Assembly (NCBI GenBank): GCA_023445445.1
Contig: JAEXLD010000001.1
Location: 1 to 64,000 of the forward strand
Length of the DNA stretch: 64,000 bases
Origin: Bacillota bacterium
Lineage (GTDB): Bacteria; Bacillota; Clostridia; Clostridiales; Clostridiaceae
Direction: 5' to 3'
Shown: piece by piece, positions 1 to 8,100 of the stretch
Layout: each line of letters begins with the position of its first letter
How positions within the stretch are numbered: the first letter of the stretch is position 1
Position numbers and translations under genes: made by a program
Notes under the pieces: generated by a model
Databases searched by the model: none
What the model was told of the DNA's origin: nothing
The model's input: only the letters and a program-made list of their open reading frames with translations

Positions 1-160
1 AAATTTATAGGCAGTTATTCAGTTAACTGGTAGAGATGCACAGCCAATTATGAGCATACATAAATTATCGTCTAAAAAATATTTAGTTGTATAATAAATT
101 GGTTTGATCTAGTTGATTAACCATACAACAAATTGCGGAAGGTAAAATTGTGGAAAAAGG

Positions 161-188
161 TTGCAAAGAAACTGGAAAGTAGTATAAT
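161..188 (+). promoter_or_regulatory. Promoter of the thiamine-uptake operon
   Basis: A -35-like TTGCAA (161-166) and a perfect TATAAT (183-188) lie 16 bases apart. The implied start near 195 falls just before the TPP riboswitch, as expected for a riboswitch leader. The first 160 bases contain no gene I can support. A short open frame ending at the TAG at 31-33 could be the tail of an upstream gene. Confidence 0.6.
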
Positions 189-208
189 TAACGTTGTATA
201 AAACAGAA

Positions 209-301
209 CAACGGGGAGCTTGCAGATATGGAGCAGGCTGAGAGTAGGCTGATATTGCCTTGACCCATAAACCTGATTTGGATAATGCCAACGTAGGGAG
301 A
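209..301 (+). promoter_or_regulatory. TPP riboswitch (THI element)
   Basis: The core THI-box blocks are present in order: GGGGAGC near 213, GGCTGAGAG at 236, TTGACCC at 260, AACCTGATTTGGATAATGCC near 270 and the closing CGTAGGGA near 292. These match the conserved pyrimidine- and pyrophosphate-sensing helices of TPP riboswitches. A terminator hairpin follows at 337, so the likely mechanism is transcription termination when thiamine pyrophosphate is plentiful. The gene set downstream (thiamine-binding protein plus HMP/thiamine ABC transporter) fits. Confidence 0.95.
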
Positions 302-336
302 TTAGTATTGTTTCAATTACAAATTAAGCTATTGAG

Positions 337-368
337 CAGCATTCTTATATTAGGATGCTGTTTTTTTC
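337..368 (+). terminator. Riboswitch expression-platform terminator
   Basis: CAGCAT (337-342) pairs with ATGCTG (355-360) and is followed at once by a T-rich run (TTTTTTTCTTTT). Its place between the TPP aptamer and the first gene makes it the likely ligand-controlled terminator. Confidence 0.8.
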
Positions 369-438
369 TTTTAACAATAAACTTTATCAGATTTAAGATA
401 AATTATTTAAGTTAATTATAAAAAAAGGAGGGAATTTT

Positions 439-729
439 ATGGCACTATGTAATGTAAGTCTTCAAGTAATACCTTCAGTACCTGAAGAGAGGATTTACCC
501 TGTAGTGGACAAGGTTATTGAATATATTGTTTCAACTGGAGTAAAGTATGAAGTTGGAGCAATGGAAACTACAATGGAAGGAGAATTAGATGTTTTACTA
601 GATATAGTAAAGAAAGCTCAAGAGATATGCACAGAAGAAGGTGCATCAAGAGTATGTTCTATGGTTAAAATAGACTATAAAGAAGAAGGCGTGACAATGG
701 ATGAAAAAGTCGAAAAATATAGGAAATAA
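439..729 (+). CDS. Thiamine-binding protein, MTH1187/YkoF-like
   Basis: A 96-residue cytosolic protein of the small MTH1187/YkoF (Thiamine_BP) family, whose members bind thiamine or its HMP moiety. The single ferredoxin-like domain fills the whole protein. Visible family features are the N-terminal strand with SLQVIPS and the central GAMETTMEGELD segment. AAAGGAGG lies a few bases before the ATG. It is the first gene behind the TPP riboswitch, and its end overlaps the permease gene by 29 bases, suggesting coupled translation. In this context it probably buffers or delivers the transported ligand; the exact ligand is inferred. Confidence 0.88.
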   Translation: MALCNVSLQVIPSVPEERIYPVVDKVIEYIVSTGVKYEVGAMETTMEGELDVLLDIVKKAQEICTEEGASRVCSMVKIDYKEEGVTMDEKVEKYRK

Positions 730-1489
730 ACTTGCACCTATAATATTCATTATAATTTTATTAAGCTTATGGGAAATGGTTGTAAGAGCAGGGAGTATAG
801 AAAAATATATAATGCCAGCACCAACAGATGTAATTAAGGTTTTAGTTAGTGACTTTAAAATTATGATACCACATATATTAGCTACATTATATGAAGGCTT
901 TGTAGGTTTTTTAATTGCTATTCTTCTATCTATAATACTAGCTGTATTTATGGATATGGTGCCACTTATAAAAAAAGCTCTTTACCCTGTATTAGTAATA
1001 TCACAAACTATACCAACTATTGCTTTAGCACCACTTTTTATTATATGGTTTGGTTTTGGATATTTACCCAAAATAATTGTAGTTGTAATTGTGTGCTTTT
1101 TCCCAATAGTAATAAGTATCGTAGATGGATTAGAAGGTGTAGATAAAGATTTAATAAATCACTTTAAATTAATGGGAGCATCTAAATTTAATATATTTAT
1201 GCATTTAAAACTTCCTTACGGAATGATAAATTTCTTTTCAGGTATGAGAATAGCTGCAACATATAGTATTATGGGAGCTGTAATTGGAGAATGGCTTGGA
1301 GGAGATAAGGGACTTGGTGTATATATGACAAGAGCAAGAAGTGCCTATGCTTTAGATAAAATGTTTGCAGCGATAGTTATAATAGTGGTTATAAGTATGG
1401 CAATATTTATTTTAGTTTCAATTGTGGAAAAAGTATTTACTCCATGGAATAATAAAAAACAAAGAGTAAAAGTGAAAATAATTAGTTAG
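701..1489 (+). CDS. Thiamine-precursor ABC transporter permease (ThiX-like)
   Basis: A 262-residue inner-membrane permease of the SsuC/TauC/ThiX class (BPD_transp_1), with about six hydrophobic segments. The cytoplasmic coupling loop is seen as KLMGASKFNIFMHLKLP near residues 155-172. It should form the channel with the binding protein and ATPase that follow. The start lies inside the preceding gene and no strong separate ribosome site is seen, so translational coupling is likely. TPP-riboswitch control points to HMP, formyl-aminopyrimidine or thiamine as substrate rather than sulfonate or nitrate. Confidence 0.88.
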   Translation: MKKSKNIGNKLAPIIFIIILLSLWEMVVRAGSIEKYIMPAPTDVIKVLVSDFKIMIPHILATLYEGFVGFLIAILLSIILAVFMDMVPLIKKALYPVLVISQTIPTIALAPLFIIWFGFGYLPKIIVVVIVCFFPIVISIVDGLEGVDKDLINHFKLMGASKFNIFMHLKLPYGMINFFSGMRIAATYSIMGAVIGEWLGGDKGLGVYMTRARSAYALDKMFAAIVIIVVISMAIFILVSIVEKVFTPWNNKKQRVKVKIIS

Positions 1490-1500
1490 AGGTGAAAATA

Positions 1501-2505
1501 ATGATAAAAAAGAAGTTATTATCAGTAGTGTTAGCATCAGTAGCAGTATTAACATTATTTACAGGATGTAGTAATAATAAAGAAACTAGTAAAGATGGAG
1601 ATTTACAAAAGGTTACATTAATATTGGATTGGACACCTAATACTAATCATACTGGGTTCTATGTAGCACAGGAAAAGGGATATTATAAAGATCTAGGCTT
1701 AGATGTTGAAATAATTCAGCCATCAGAAGGATCATCTCTCCAGCTTCTTGCTGCAGGAAAAGGTGATTTTGCAGTTAGTTATCAAGAAGATTTAACTTAT
1801 GCTAGAACATCAGATAATCCATTACCTGTTATGGCAATAGCAGCTATAATACAACATAACACATCAGGCTTTTCATCACCTAAAGAAAAGGGAATAGAGA
1901 CTGTAAAAGACTTTGAAAATAAAGTTTACGGTGGATGGGGAAGTCCATCAGAAGAAGCTATATTAAAGGCTGTTATGGAAAAAAACGGAGCTGATTTTAC
2001 TAAATTAAAGATGGTAGATGCAGGTACAGAGAATTTCTTTATAGCAACTAAAAACAACTTAGATTTTGAATGGACTTTTGAAGCATGGACTAATATTGAA
2101 GCAAAACTTAGAGGCTTTGATATTAATTATATTCCAGTTAGAGATTTAGATCCAGCTTTAGATTACTATACTCCTATTATTGCTACAACTGAGGATACAG
2201 TTAATAATAAGAAAGATTTAGCTAAAAAGTTTATGGAAGCTACTACAAAAGGATATGAAGATGCAATAGCAAATCCAGAGGAAGCTGCTAAATTATTAGT
2301 AAGCAAGGTGCCTGAAATAAGTGAAGAATTAGCAATAGAAAGTCAAAAATACTTAGCTGATAAGTATATGGAAGGTACTAAGATTTGGGGAGAAATGAAG
2401 GATAGTGTATGGGATAACTATACAAAATTCTTGTATGATAATAAATTAATTAATAAGGAAATGAAAGCAAGCGAGGCTTATACAAATGAATTCTTATCAA
2501 AATAA
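1501..2505 (+). CDS. HMP/thiamine-precursor binding lipoprotein (ThiY-like)
   Basis: A 334-residue binding protein of the NMT1/THI5-like family, exported and lipid-anchored: basic N-terminus, hydrophobic core and lipobox LFTGC with Cys23. The segment LILDWTPNTNHTGFYVAQEKGYY near residue 41 is characteristic of ThiY-type proteins. I prefer the ATG at 1501, which has AGAGGTG at a good distance, over an in-frame GTG at 1492. It sits between the permease and ATPase genes of the same transporter. The family binds formyl-aminopyrimidine or HMP; the exact ligand is inferred. Confidence 0.9.
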   Translation: MIKKKLLSVVLASVAVLTLFTGCSNNKETSKDGDLQKVTLILDWTPNTNHTGFYVAQEKGYYKDLGLDVEIIQPSEGSSLQLLAAGKGDFAVSYQEDLTYARTSDNPLPVMAIAAIIQHNTSGFSSPKEKGIETVKDFENKVYGGWGSPSEEAILKAVMEKNGADFTKLKMVDAGTENFFIATKNNLDFEWTFEAWTNIEAKLRGFDINYIPVRDLDPALDYYTPIIATTEDTVNNKKDLAKKFMEATTKGYEDAIANPEEAAKLLVSKVPEISEELAIESQKYLADKYMEGTKIWGEMKDSVWDNYTKFLYDNKLINKEMKASEAYTNEFLSK

Positions 2506-3208
2506 GATTTTAATAAAAAATGTTTCTAAATCCTTTGATAACATGGAAATATTAAGGGATATTAATATTGAAGTTAATGAAGGAGAGCTAATTTCAATAC
2601 TTGGACCTTCAGGAAGTGGGAAAAGTACTATATTTAATATATTAACTAATATTACTAGCAGTGATAATGGTGAGATTAATATAAATGGTGATATAAGCTA
2701 TATGTATCAAAAGGATATGATGGTTCCCTGGAAGAAGGTAATAGATAATATAGGTATTCCACTTATTTTTAAAGGCAAAAATAAGAAGGATTCTAGGGAA
2801 GAAGTAAAGAAACATATAAATGACTTTGGACTTAGTGGTTTTGAATATAAATATCCATCTCAATTATCAGGTGGAATGAAACAAAGGGCTAACTTTTTAA
2901 AAACATATTTAACTTCTAATGATATTATGCTTTTAGATGAACCCTTTGGAGCGTTAGATTCTATAACAAGAAGAAAAATGCAAAATTGGCTTTTAAATCT
3001 TACTAAAAAAATGAATACTACAATATTATTTATAACCCATGATATAGAAGAGGCTATATTTCTTTCTAATAAAATTTATGTTATATCTGAAAAACCAGCT
3101 GTAATAAAAGGTGAAGTAAAAGTTAATTTACCTAAGGATAGAAATGAAAAAATTATTACAAGTGAAGAATTTGTTAACATAAAGAAAGAAATATTAAATT
3201 TAATGTAG
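2486..3208 (+). CDS. Thiamine-precursor ABC transporter ATPase (ThiZ-like)
   Basis: A 240-residue ABC ATPase of the nitrate/taurine/ThiZ subgroup. Walker A is GPSGSGKST (about residues 41-49), the signature is LSGGMKQR (about 127-134), and Walker B plus D-loop is MLLDEPFGALD (about 148-158), followed by the switch His in FITHD. The gene overlaps the end of the binding-protein gene by 20 bases and closes the operon, with a terminator 23 bases later. It powers uptake through the permease at 701. Confidence 0.9.
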   Translation: MNSYQNKILIKNVSKSFDNMEILRDINIEVNEGELISILGPSGSGKSTIFNILTNITSSDNGEININGDISYMYQKDMMVPWKKVIDNIGIPLIFKGKNKKDSREEVKKHINDFGLSGFEYKYPSQLSGGMKQRANFLKTYLTSNDIMLLDEPFGALDSITRRKMQNWLLNLTKKMNTTILFITHDIEEAIFLSNKIYVISEKPAVIKGEVKVNLPKDRNEKIITSEEFVNIKKEILNLM

Positions 3209-3230
3209 AGTAACAATAGTAATATTTTAA

Positions 3231-3285
3231 GGAATTTATAAAAGGATTAGGAAATTGACAACCTTTTATAAGTTCCTTTTCTTTT
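3231..3285 (+). terminator. Terminator of the thiamine-uptake operon
   Basis: A 15-base stem, 3231-3245 with 3262-3276 (one G-T pair), encloses a 16-base loop and is followed by TTTTCTTTT. It separates the thiamine operon from the kinase gene. Confidence 0.8.
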
Positions 3286-3360
3286 GTATATAAGCATACA
3301 ATATATAGTGTTAATTAAAATTACAGCACCATATTTAGTATAAATAATAAAAGTCAAGAC

Positions 3361-3389
3361 TTGAAAGTGAATTTTTTATTATGTAATAT
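3361..3389 (+). promoter_or_regulatory. Promoter of the deoxynucleoside kinase gene
   Basis: TTGAAA (3361-3366) and TAATAT (3384-3389) are separated by exactly 17 bases, about 35 bases before the ATG. Confidence 0.6.
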
Positions 3390-3422
3390 AGAGAAAGACA
3401 AAAAGTAAAGGATAGGTGAAGC

Positions 3423-4088
3423 ATGTTGATAGTTGTTGGAGGTATGATTGGACTTGGTAAAAGTTCTGTTGCTGAAATTCTAGGAAATCATTTTAATTCA
3501 GATGTATTTTATGAAAGTGTAGATGATAATCCTATATTACCTTTATTCTATAGCGAAACTGAAGAAGAAATTCAAAAAAGAAGATATCCGTTTTTATTAC
3601 AACTTTATTTCTTAAATACAAGATTTAAAAGCATAAAGGAAGCATTAGTAAATAATAATAATGTTTTAGATAGATCTATATATGAAGATTGGTATTTTGC
3701 TAAGAAAAATATGGAGCTTGGAAGAATAAATGAATTAGAAATGAAAATTTATGAAGATCTTTTACATAATATGCTGGAAGAATTAGAAGAATTACCTAAG
3801 AAGGCACCAGATATAATGGTTTATTTAAAGGGATCTTTTGAAACAGTATTAAATAGAATAGCATTAAGAGGTAGAGAGTTCGAAATAGATGAAAGCTTAA
3901 AAGAATATTATAATTTTTTATGGAAAGATTATGATAATTGGGTTCAAAATCATTATAATGCATCTGAAGTATTAATTATAGATATGGATACTATGGATGT
4001 TGTAAACAATGAAGCTGACAAGATAAAGCTTATAGAATTAGTAGAACAAAAGCTAGGAGAAGTTAGAAAGGTTCAGGTAATAGCATAG
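3423..4088 (+). CDS. Deoxynucleoside kinase (dNK/dGK family)
   Basis: A 221-residue cytosolic kinase that phosphorylates a deoxynucleoside to its 5'-monophosphate in nucleotide salvage. The P-loop is GGMIGLGKSS at residues 6-15. DRSIYED near residue 83 is the family DRS motif, and RGREFE near residue 150 is the LID arginine cluster. Length is typical of bacterial dGK/dAK enzymes. It has its own promoter and is bounded by terminators, so it is probably monocistronic. Which base it prefers cannot be told from sequence alone. Confidence 0.9.
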   Translation: MLIVVGGMIGLGKSSVAEILGNHFNSDVFYESVDDNPILPLFYSETEEEIQKRRYPFLLQLYFLNTRFKSIKEALVNNNNVLDRSIYEDWYFAKKNMELGRINELEMKIYEDLLHNMLEELEELPKKAPDIMVYLKGSFETVLNRIALRGREFEIDESLKEYYNFLWKDYDNWVQNHYNASEVLIIDMDTMDVVNNEADKIKLIELVEQKLGEVRKVQVIA

Positions 4089-4133
4089 TTATAGCATTAA
4101 TAAAAGAATATTATATAAATATTAACTTACATT

Positions 4134-4169
4134 AATAAAAGGTGAATTCCGTGGAATTCACCTTTTATT
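4134..4169 (+). terminator. Strong terminator after the kinase gene
   Basis: A perfect 17-base inverted repeat (4134-4150 with 4153-4169) with A-rich and T-rich flanks, usable in both directions. Confidence 0.85.
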
Positions 4170-4224
4170 ACTATATAAATATAAATAATATAACTTTTAT
4201 ATTATTAATGAGCAGAAAAATATA

Positions 4225-4311
4225 TTTACAAACGTAACAATGTTACGATATAATAATATCATATTAAAAGTAATTTGGCTTTAGATTGGGGATTTATAAA
4301 ACAATGTTACG
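4225..4311 (+). promoter_or_regulatory. Promoter with embedded palindromic operator
   Basis: TTTACA (4225-4230) and TATAAT (4249-4254) are 18 bases apart, and the palindrome CGTAACAATGTTACG (4233-4247) fills the spacer. Eleven bases of it, ACAATGTTACG, recur at 4301-4311 in the leader. This layout is typical of repression by a TetR- or MarR-type dimer. No such regulator is encoded nearby. Confidence 0.7.
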
Positions 4312-4361
4312 ATTAATAAATTTATTACTAATACACATTTATAGTGTGAAAAGGGGGAAAA

Positions 4362-5648
4362 ATGAAATTTAAACTTTTAAAAGATAAAAATTTTTCGCTT
4401 TTAATGTTTGGAAAAATTACATCTTTAATCGGTTCTAGTATGCAAGGTTTTGCATTATCCTTATTTGTTTTAAGTACTACAGGCTCAGCAACTAAATTTG
4501 CATCTATCCTTTCAGTTGCTCTAATTCCAGGGTTAATAATATCCCCTATATCAGGAGTAATTGTAGATTGATTTTATAGAAAAAATATATTGATATTTCT
4601 AGATTTAGCAAGTGGTATAGTAGTAAGTATATTTGCTGTTATTTATTTCATTACGGGAGAAATGTCGCTTATTAATATTTATGTATTAGTTATATTACTT
4701 TCTTTAATTTCTACATTAGATAATCCAACACTTCAAACAATAATACCAACTATAACGAAAAAGGAAGATTTAGTTGAAGCTAATGCATTAAATTCTTTAT
4801 TAATGGCAATTGGTAATGTTATTTCACCAGCTATTGCTGCATTTATTTATGGAGGTTTTGGATTAGAAGCTGTTTTTATAGTAAATGCTATTTCTTTTTA
4901 TATTTCTGCTTTTTCAGAAGTTTTTTTAGTGATTCCAAGAAATATTAAGTCAAAGGAGAAATTATCTTTAAATAATTTTACTAATGAATTTAAAGATGGA
5001 ATTAATTTTATATTAAAGAAAAAAGATATTATAAATGTAGTAAGTTTAGCTATTATATTAAATTTTGCTTTTGGTTCCTTTACAATAGGTTCAGCTTTTA
5101 TAAGTAAGATAATATTAAAGGTATCTGACTTTCAATATGGTCTAATAGATTCATTTGGTGTAGTAGGAATGATTTTATCAAGTGTAATTGTAGGCTGGTT
5201 TTCAAAGAAACATTCTTTAGGAAAAAATTTATATTTAAATTTGATGATAGCGTCAATACTTTTGTCAGGATATGCTATTGTATCGTTGAAACCATTGGTA
5301 GATATCAAAGGATCTATTTTTTACTTATACTTACTAATGTTAATTATTACATTATTAATATGTATATTCATTGGGGTTGCCAATACCTGTTTAAATGCAG
5401 GACTCCAATCAATAGTTCCTTTAGAGTTTCTAGGAAGAGTATCAACAGTAGTTTCAACAGGTGCCATGATAGCTATGCCATTAAGTAGTATGGTATATGG
5501 ATATCTTTTTGATAAAATTAGTGTTTCTAGTATTTTTTTGATTTCTTCTGCAATTATGATAATAGCAATGTTTCTATTTAAAAAATCTTTGCTTCAAATT
5601 AACATTGAAGAAGCTAAGGTAAAAGAAGTTGAACTTGATATAGAATAA
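4362..5648 (+). pseudogene. MFS efflux transporter interrupted by in-frame TGA
   Basis: The frame encodes a major facilitator transporter of the macrolide-efflux-like MFS_3 type, about 428 codons with the usual series of hydrophobic segments. Codon 70 (4569-4571) is TGA. The same frame runs on without shift to 5648 and keeps clear MFS sequence, including SLISTLDNPTLQTIIPT near residue 117 and PLEFLGRVSTV near residue 351. The stop falls in the conserved loop between helices 2 and 3 (VD-stop-FYRK), where family members carry Arg or Trp. One base change would explain it. The only in-frame restart I saw is a TTG at 4590 without a ribosome site, so no complete transporter is expected. A sequencing error is possible. 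Confidence 0.85.
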
Positions 5649-5666
5649 ATTTAAATATATTAATAT

Positions 5667-5705
5667 AAAAATATCGTAGTATTTAAATATATCTGCGATA
5701 TTTTT
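5667..5705 (+). terminator. Probable terminator after the MFS gene
   Basis: AAAATATCG (5667-5675) pairs with CGATATTTT (5696-5704) around a 20-base loop and ends in a T run. The stem is A+T-rich, so strength is moderate. Confidence 0.55.
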
Positions 5706-5740
5706 ATAATTATTAGTATTTTTTACTATAGTATGTACTG

Positions 5741-5769
5741 TTGTTAATGAAATTTTGAGATGATAAAAT
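5741..5769 (+). promoter_or_regulatory. Candidate promoter of the alpha-glucuronidase gene
   Basis: TTGTTA (5741-5746) and TAAAAT (5764-5769) are 17 bases apart. The -10 lies within the first copy of a direct repeat (about 5759-5783) that recurs with small changes at about 5820-5845, just before the ribosome site. The repeats could be regulator sites, but both are very A+T-rich. Confidence 0.45.
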
Positions 5770-5856
5770 TTATATTATAAATACTTATTTAAGATGAAAT
5801 TATAGTGAGGAGAAATTTTAAGATAATAAAATTTATATTTATAAAGGAGAGTTTAG

Positions 5857-7956
5857 ATGATAGATAAAAATAATGATATGTATTTAGCTTGGCTTAGTCA
5901 TAGAAATATTAAAAATTCTAAGTATGAAAAATATATAAAACATATATATTTACAAGCAAAATCTAGCGATATTATAAACAATGCTCTATTAGAATTGAAA
6001 AAGCCTTTAAGGCATAATTCTGATGAAGAAATAGTACAAAATATATATTTAAATGAAAAGGATATAAAAGCTAGTAATTATATTAAACTTCAAATTAATA
6101 AAAAAGAAACTTTAAAGGAAAATGGATATGAAATTAAAAAAATTTGTCTAGAAGAAGAGAGGGAATATATAAGGATTTTGGGATATGATGAAAATGCTAT
6201 TTTATATGGGGTATTTCATTTACTAAGATTATTAGATCAAAATAAGGAAATATCAGAAACACCAATAATTGAAAATCCAGATAACCAATTAAGATTAATA
6301 AATCAATGGGATAATATAGATGGAACAGTAGAAAGAGGTTTTGCTGGAAGTTCCATATTTTTTGAAAGTGTAAGAAATAAGGAAATAATAAAAGATATAA
6401 TGTCAATTATAGGAATACCAGCTAGCAGTGATATAATACGTAAAGCTTTTAATGATGAATATGATTTAGCAGAAGACTTAGGAAGAATTAATGATTATGC
6501 TAGATTACTTGCATCCATAGGTATAAATGGAATAGTTGTAAACAATACCAACGTTCATGAAGAAGAGTCTTATTTTATAGATAGTAAAATAGATATGATA
6601 AAGATTCTTAATGATATTATGTGTAAATGGGGAATAAAATTATATCTTAGCATTAATTTTGCTTCTCCTATGACTTTAAAAGAATTAAGTACTGCAGATC
6701 CACTAGAAGAAGAAGTAATTCAATGGTGGGAAAAAAGAGCTAAATTTGTTTATGAATCTGTTCCTAATTTAGGTGGTTTTATGGTAAAAGCTGATTCAGA
6801 AGGAAGACCAGGTCCCTTTACATATGGAAGAAATCATGCAGAAGGTGCTAATATGTTAGCTAAAGTTATAAAGCCTTATGGAGGAATAGTAATATGGAGA
6901 TGCTTTGTTTATAATTGCAAACAGGATTGGCGTGATTATTCAACTGATAGAGCTAAGGCAGCTTATGATTGCTTTAATCCATTAGATGGAGAATTTTTAG
7001 ATAATGTGTATTTACAAATTAAAAATGGACCTATGGACTTTCAAGTTAGAGAACCTATTTCACCTTTATTTGGAGTTATGGATAATACAAATAAAATACT
7101 AGAATTACAGATAACTCAAGAATATACAGGGCAACAAAGAGATATATGTTTCTTAGTTCCATGGTGGAAGGAAATATTAGAATTTAATACTTATGCTGAA
7201 GGAGAAAGTAAGAAGGTTAAAGAAAGAGTAAAGGGCATAGCTGCAATATCTAATATTGGAAATGATTTAAATTGGACTGGAAACTTCTTAGCACAAGGAA
7301 ATCTTTATGGTTATGGAAGGTTAATATGGAATAGTAAAATAAATAGTGAAGAAATTATTGATGAATGGATAAGACTTACCTTTGGAAATAATAAAAAAGT
7401 AATAGAAAATATAAGCTTTATTTTATTAAATTCTTGGAAAGCCTATGAAAGTTATACATCACCCTTGGGTATTGGGTGGATGGTTTCACCAGGGCATCAC
7501 TACGGACCAGATATTGATGGGTACGAATATTCTCCATGGGGAACATATAATAGAGCTGATTTGAATGGAATAGGAATAGATAGAACTATAAAAAGTGGTA
7601 CAAAATATATAAATCAATATAATTCACCTTCAAAGGAAATTTATGAAGATATAAATAGTTGCCCAGATGAATTATTATTATTTTTCCATAAGGTTGAATA
7701 TACTCATTTGCTAAAGAGTGGGAAAACTGTAATTCAACATATATATGATTCACATTTTGAAGGATATTCTTTAGTTGAGACATTTATATCAAGAATAGAT
7801 GATATAAAAGATAATTTAAATAAAGAAATATATAAGGATATTAGAGAGAAATTAATAGAGCAATTATCTAATGCTAGAGAATGGAGAGATAGAGTAAATA
7901 CTTATTTTTATAGAATGTCAGGTATAAAAGACATTAAAAGTAGGAAAATATATTAA
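5857..7956 (+). CDS. aguA: Alpha-glucuronidase, glycoside hydrolase family 67
   Basis: A 699-residue enzyme without signal peptide, so intracellular. It removes (4-O-methyl)glucuronic acid from imported aldouronic acids. GH67 marks include LGRINDYARLLASIGINGIV (about 208-227), VKADSEGRPGPFTYGRNHA (310-328), and NPLDGEF with QIKNGPMDFQVREPISPLFG (about 374-406). D371 and E399 are 28 residues apart, the spacing of the catalytic Asp/Glu pair known in GH67. The order N-terminal domain, TIM barrel, C-terminal helical domain and the length are normal. It lies upstream of the oligosaccharide ABC/TCS genes and probably has its own promoter. Confidence 0.95.
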   Translation: MIDKNNDMYLAWLSHRNIKNSKYEKYIKHIYLQAKSSDIINNALLELKKPLRHNSDEEIVQNIYLNEKDIKASNYIKLQINKKETLKENGYEIKKICLEEEREYIRILGYDENAILYGVFHLLRLLDQNKEISETPIIENPDNQLRLINQWDNIDGTVERGFAGSSIFFESVRNKEIIKDIMSIIGIPASSDIIRKAFNDEYDLAEDLGRINDYARLLASIGINGIVVNNTNVHEEESYFIDSKIDMIKILNDIMCKWGIKLYLSINFASPMTLKELSTADPLEEEVIQWWEKRAKFVYESVPNLGGFMVKADSEGRPGPFTYGRNHAEGANMLAKVIKPYGGIVIWRCFVYNCKQDWRDYSTDRAKAAYDCFNPLDGEFLDNVYLQIKNGPMDFQVREPISPLFGVMDNTNKILELQITQEYTGQQRDICFLVPWWKEILEFNTYAEGESKKVKERVKGIAAISNIGNDLNWTGNFLAQGNLYGYGRLIWNSKINSEEIIDEWIRLTFGNNKKVIENISFILLNSWKAYESYTSPLGIGWMVSPGHHYGPDIDGYEYSPWGTYNRADLNGIGIDRTIKSGTKYINQYNSPSKEIYEDINSCPDELLLFFHKVEYTHLLKSGKTVIQHIYDSHFEGYSLVETFISRIDDIKDNLNKEIYKDIREKLIEQLSNAREWRDRVNTYFYRMSGIKDIKSRKIY

Positions 7957-8066
7957 TCTATAGTTTTTCTTATTTTTTTCTATAATTTGAATGGTTGTTA
8001 TTTAAGTGGTAAATGTTAGAATTTAGTTAGTAGATTTAAATCTTAAAAATAATTGTATGCATGCAA

Positions 8067-8080
8067 TGTAAACGAAAACA
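8067..8080 (+). promoter_or_regulatory. cre-like (CcpA) site
   Basis: TGTAAACGAAAACA matches the catabolite-responsive element consensus TGWAANCGNTNWCA at every fixed position except one (A for T at position 10). It lies 21 bases before the binding-protein ATG, where CcpA could block transcription. A second, weaker site precedes the other binding-protein gene. Confidence 0.6.
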
Positions 8081-8100
8081 ATATGAGGGGATTTGAAAAA

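Noticed and set aside
1..33. Short frame ending in TAG that could be the tail of an upstream gene
   Set aside because: Ten codons are too few to identify or support.
109..291. A 60-codon minus-strand frame at the window start
   Set aside because: It lies across the promoter and TPP riboswitch on the other strand, has no ribosome site and an unconvincing composition.
4569..4571. TGA read as selenocysteine or by programmed read-through in the MFS gene
   Set aside because: No SECIS-like hairpin was noticed directly downstream, and the family has Arg or Trp, not Cys, at this site. A mutation or sequencing error is simpler.
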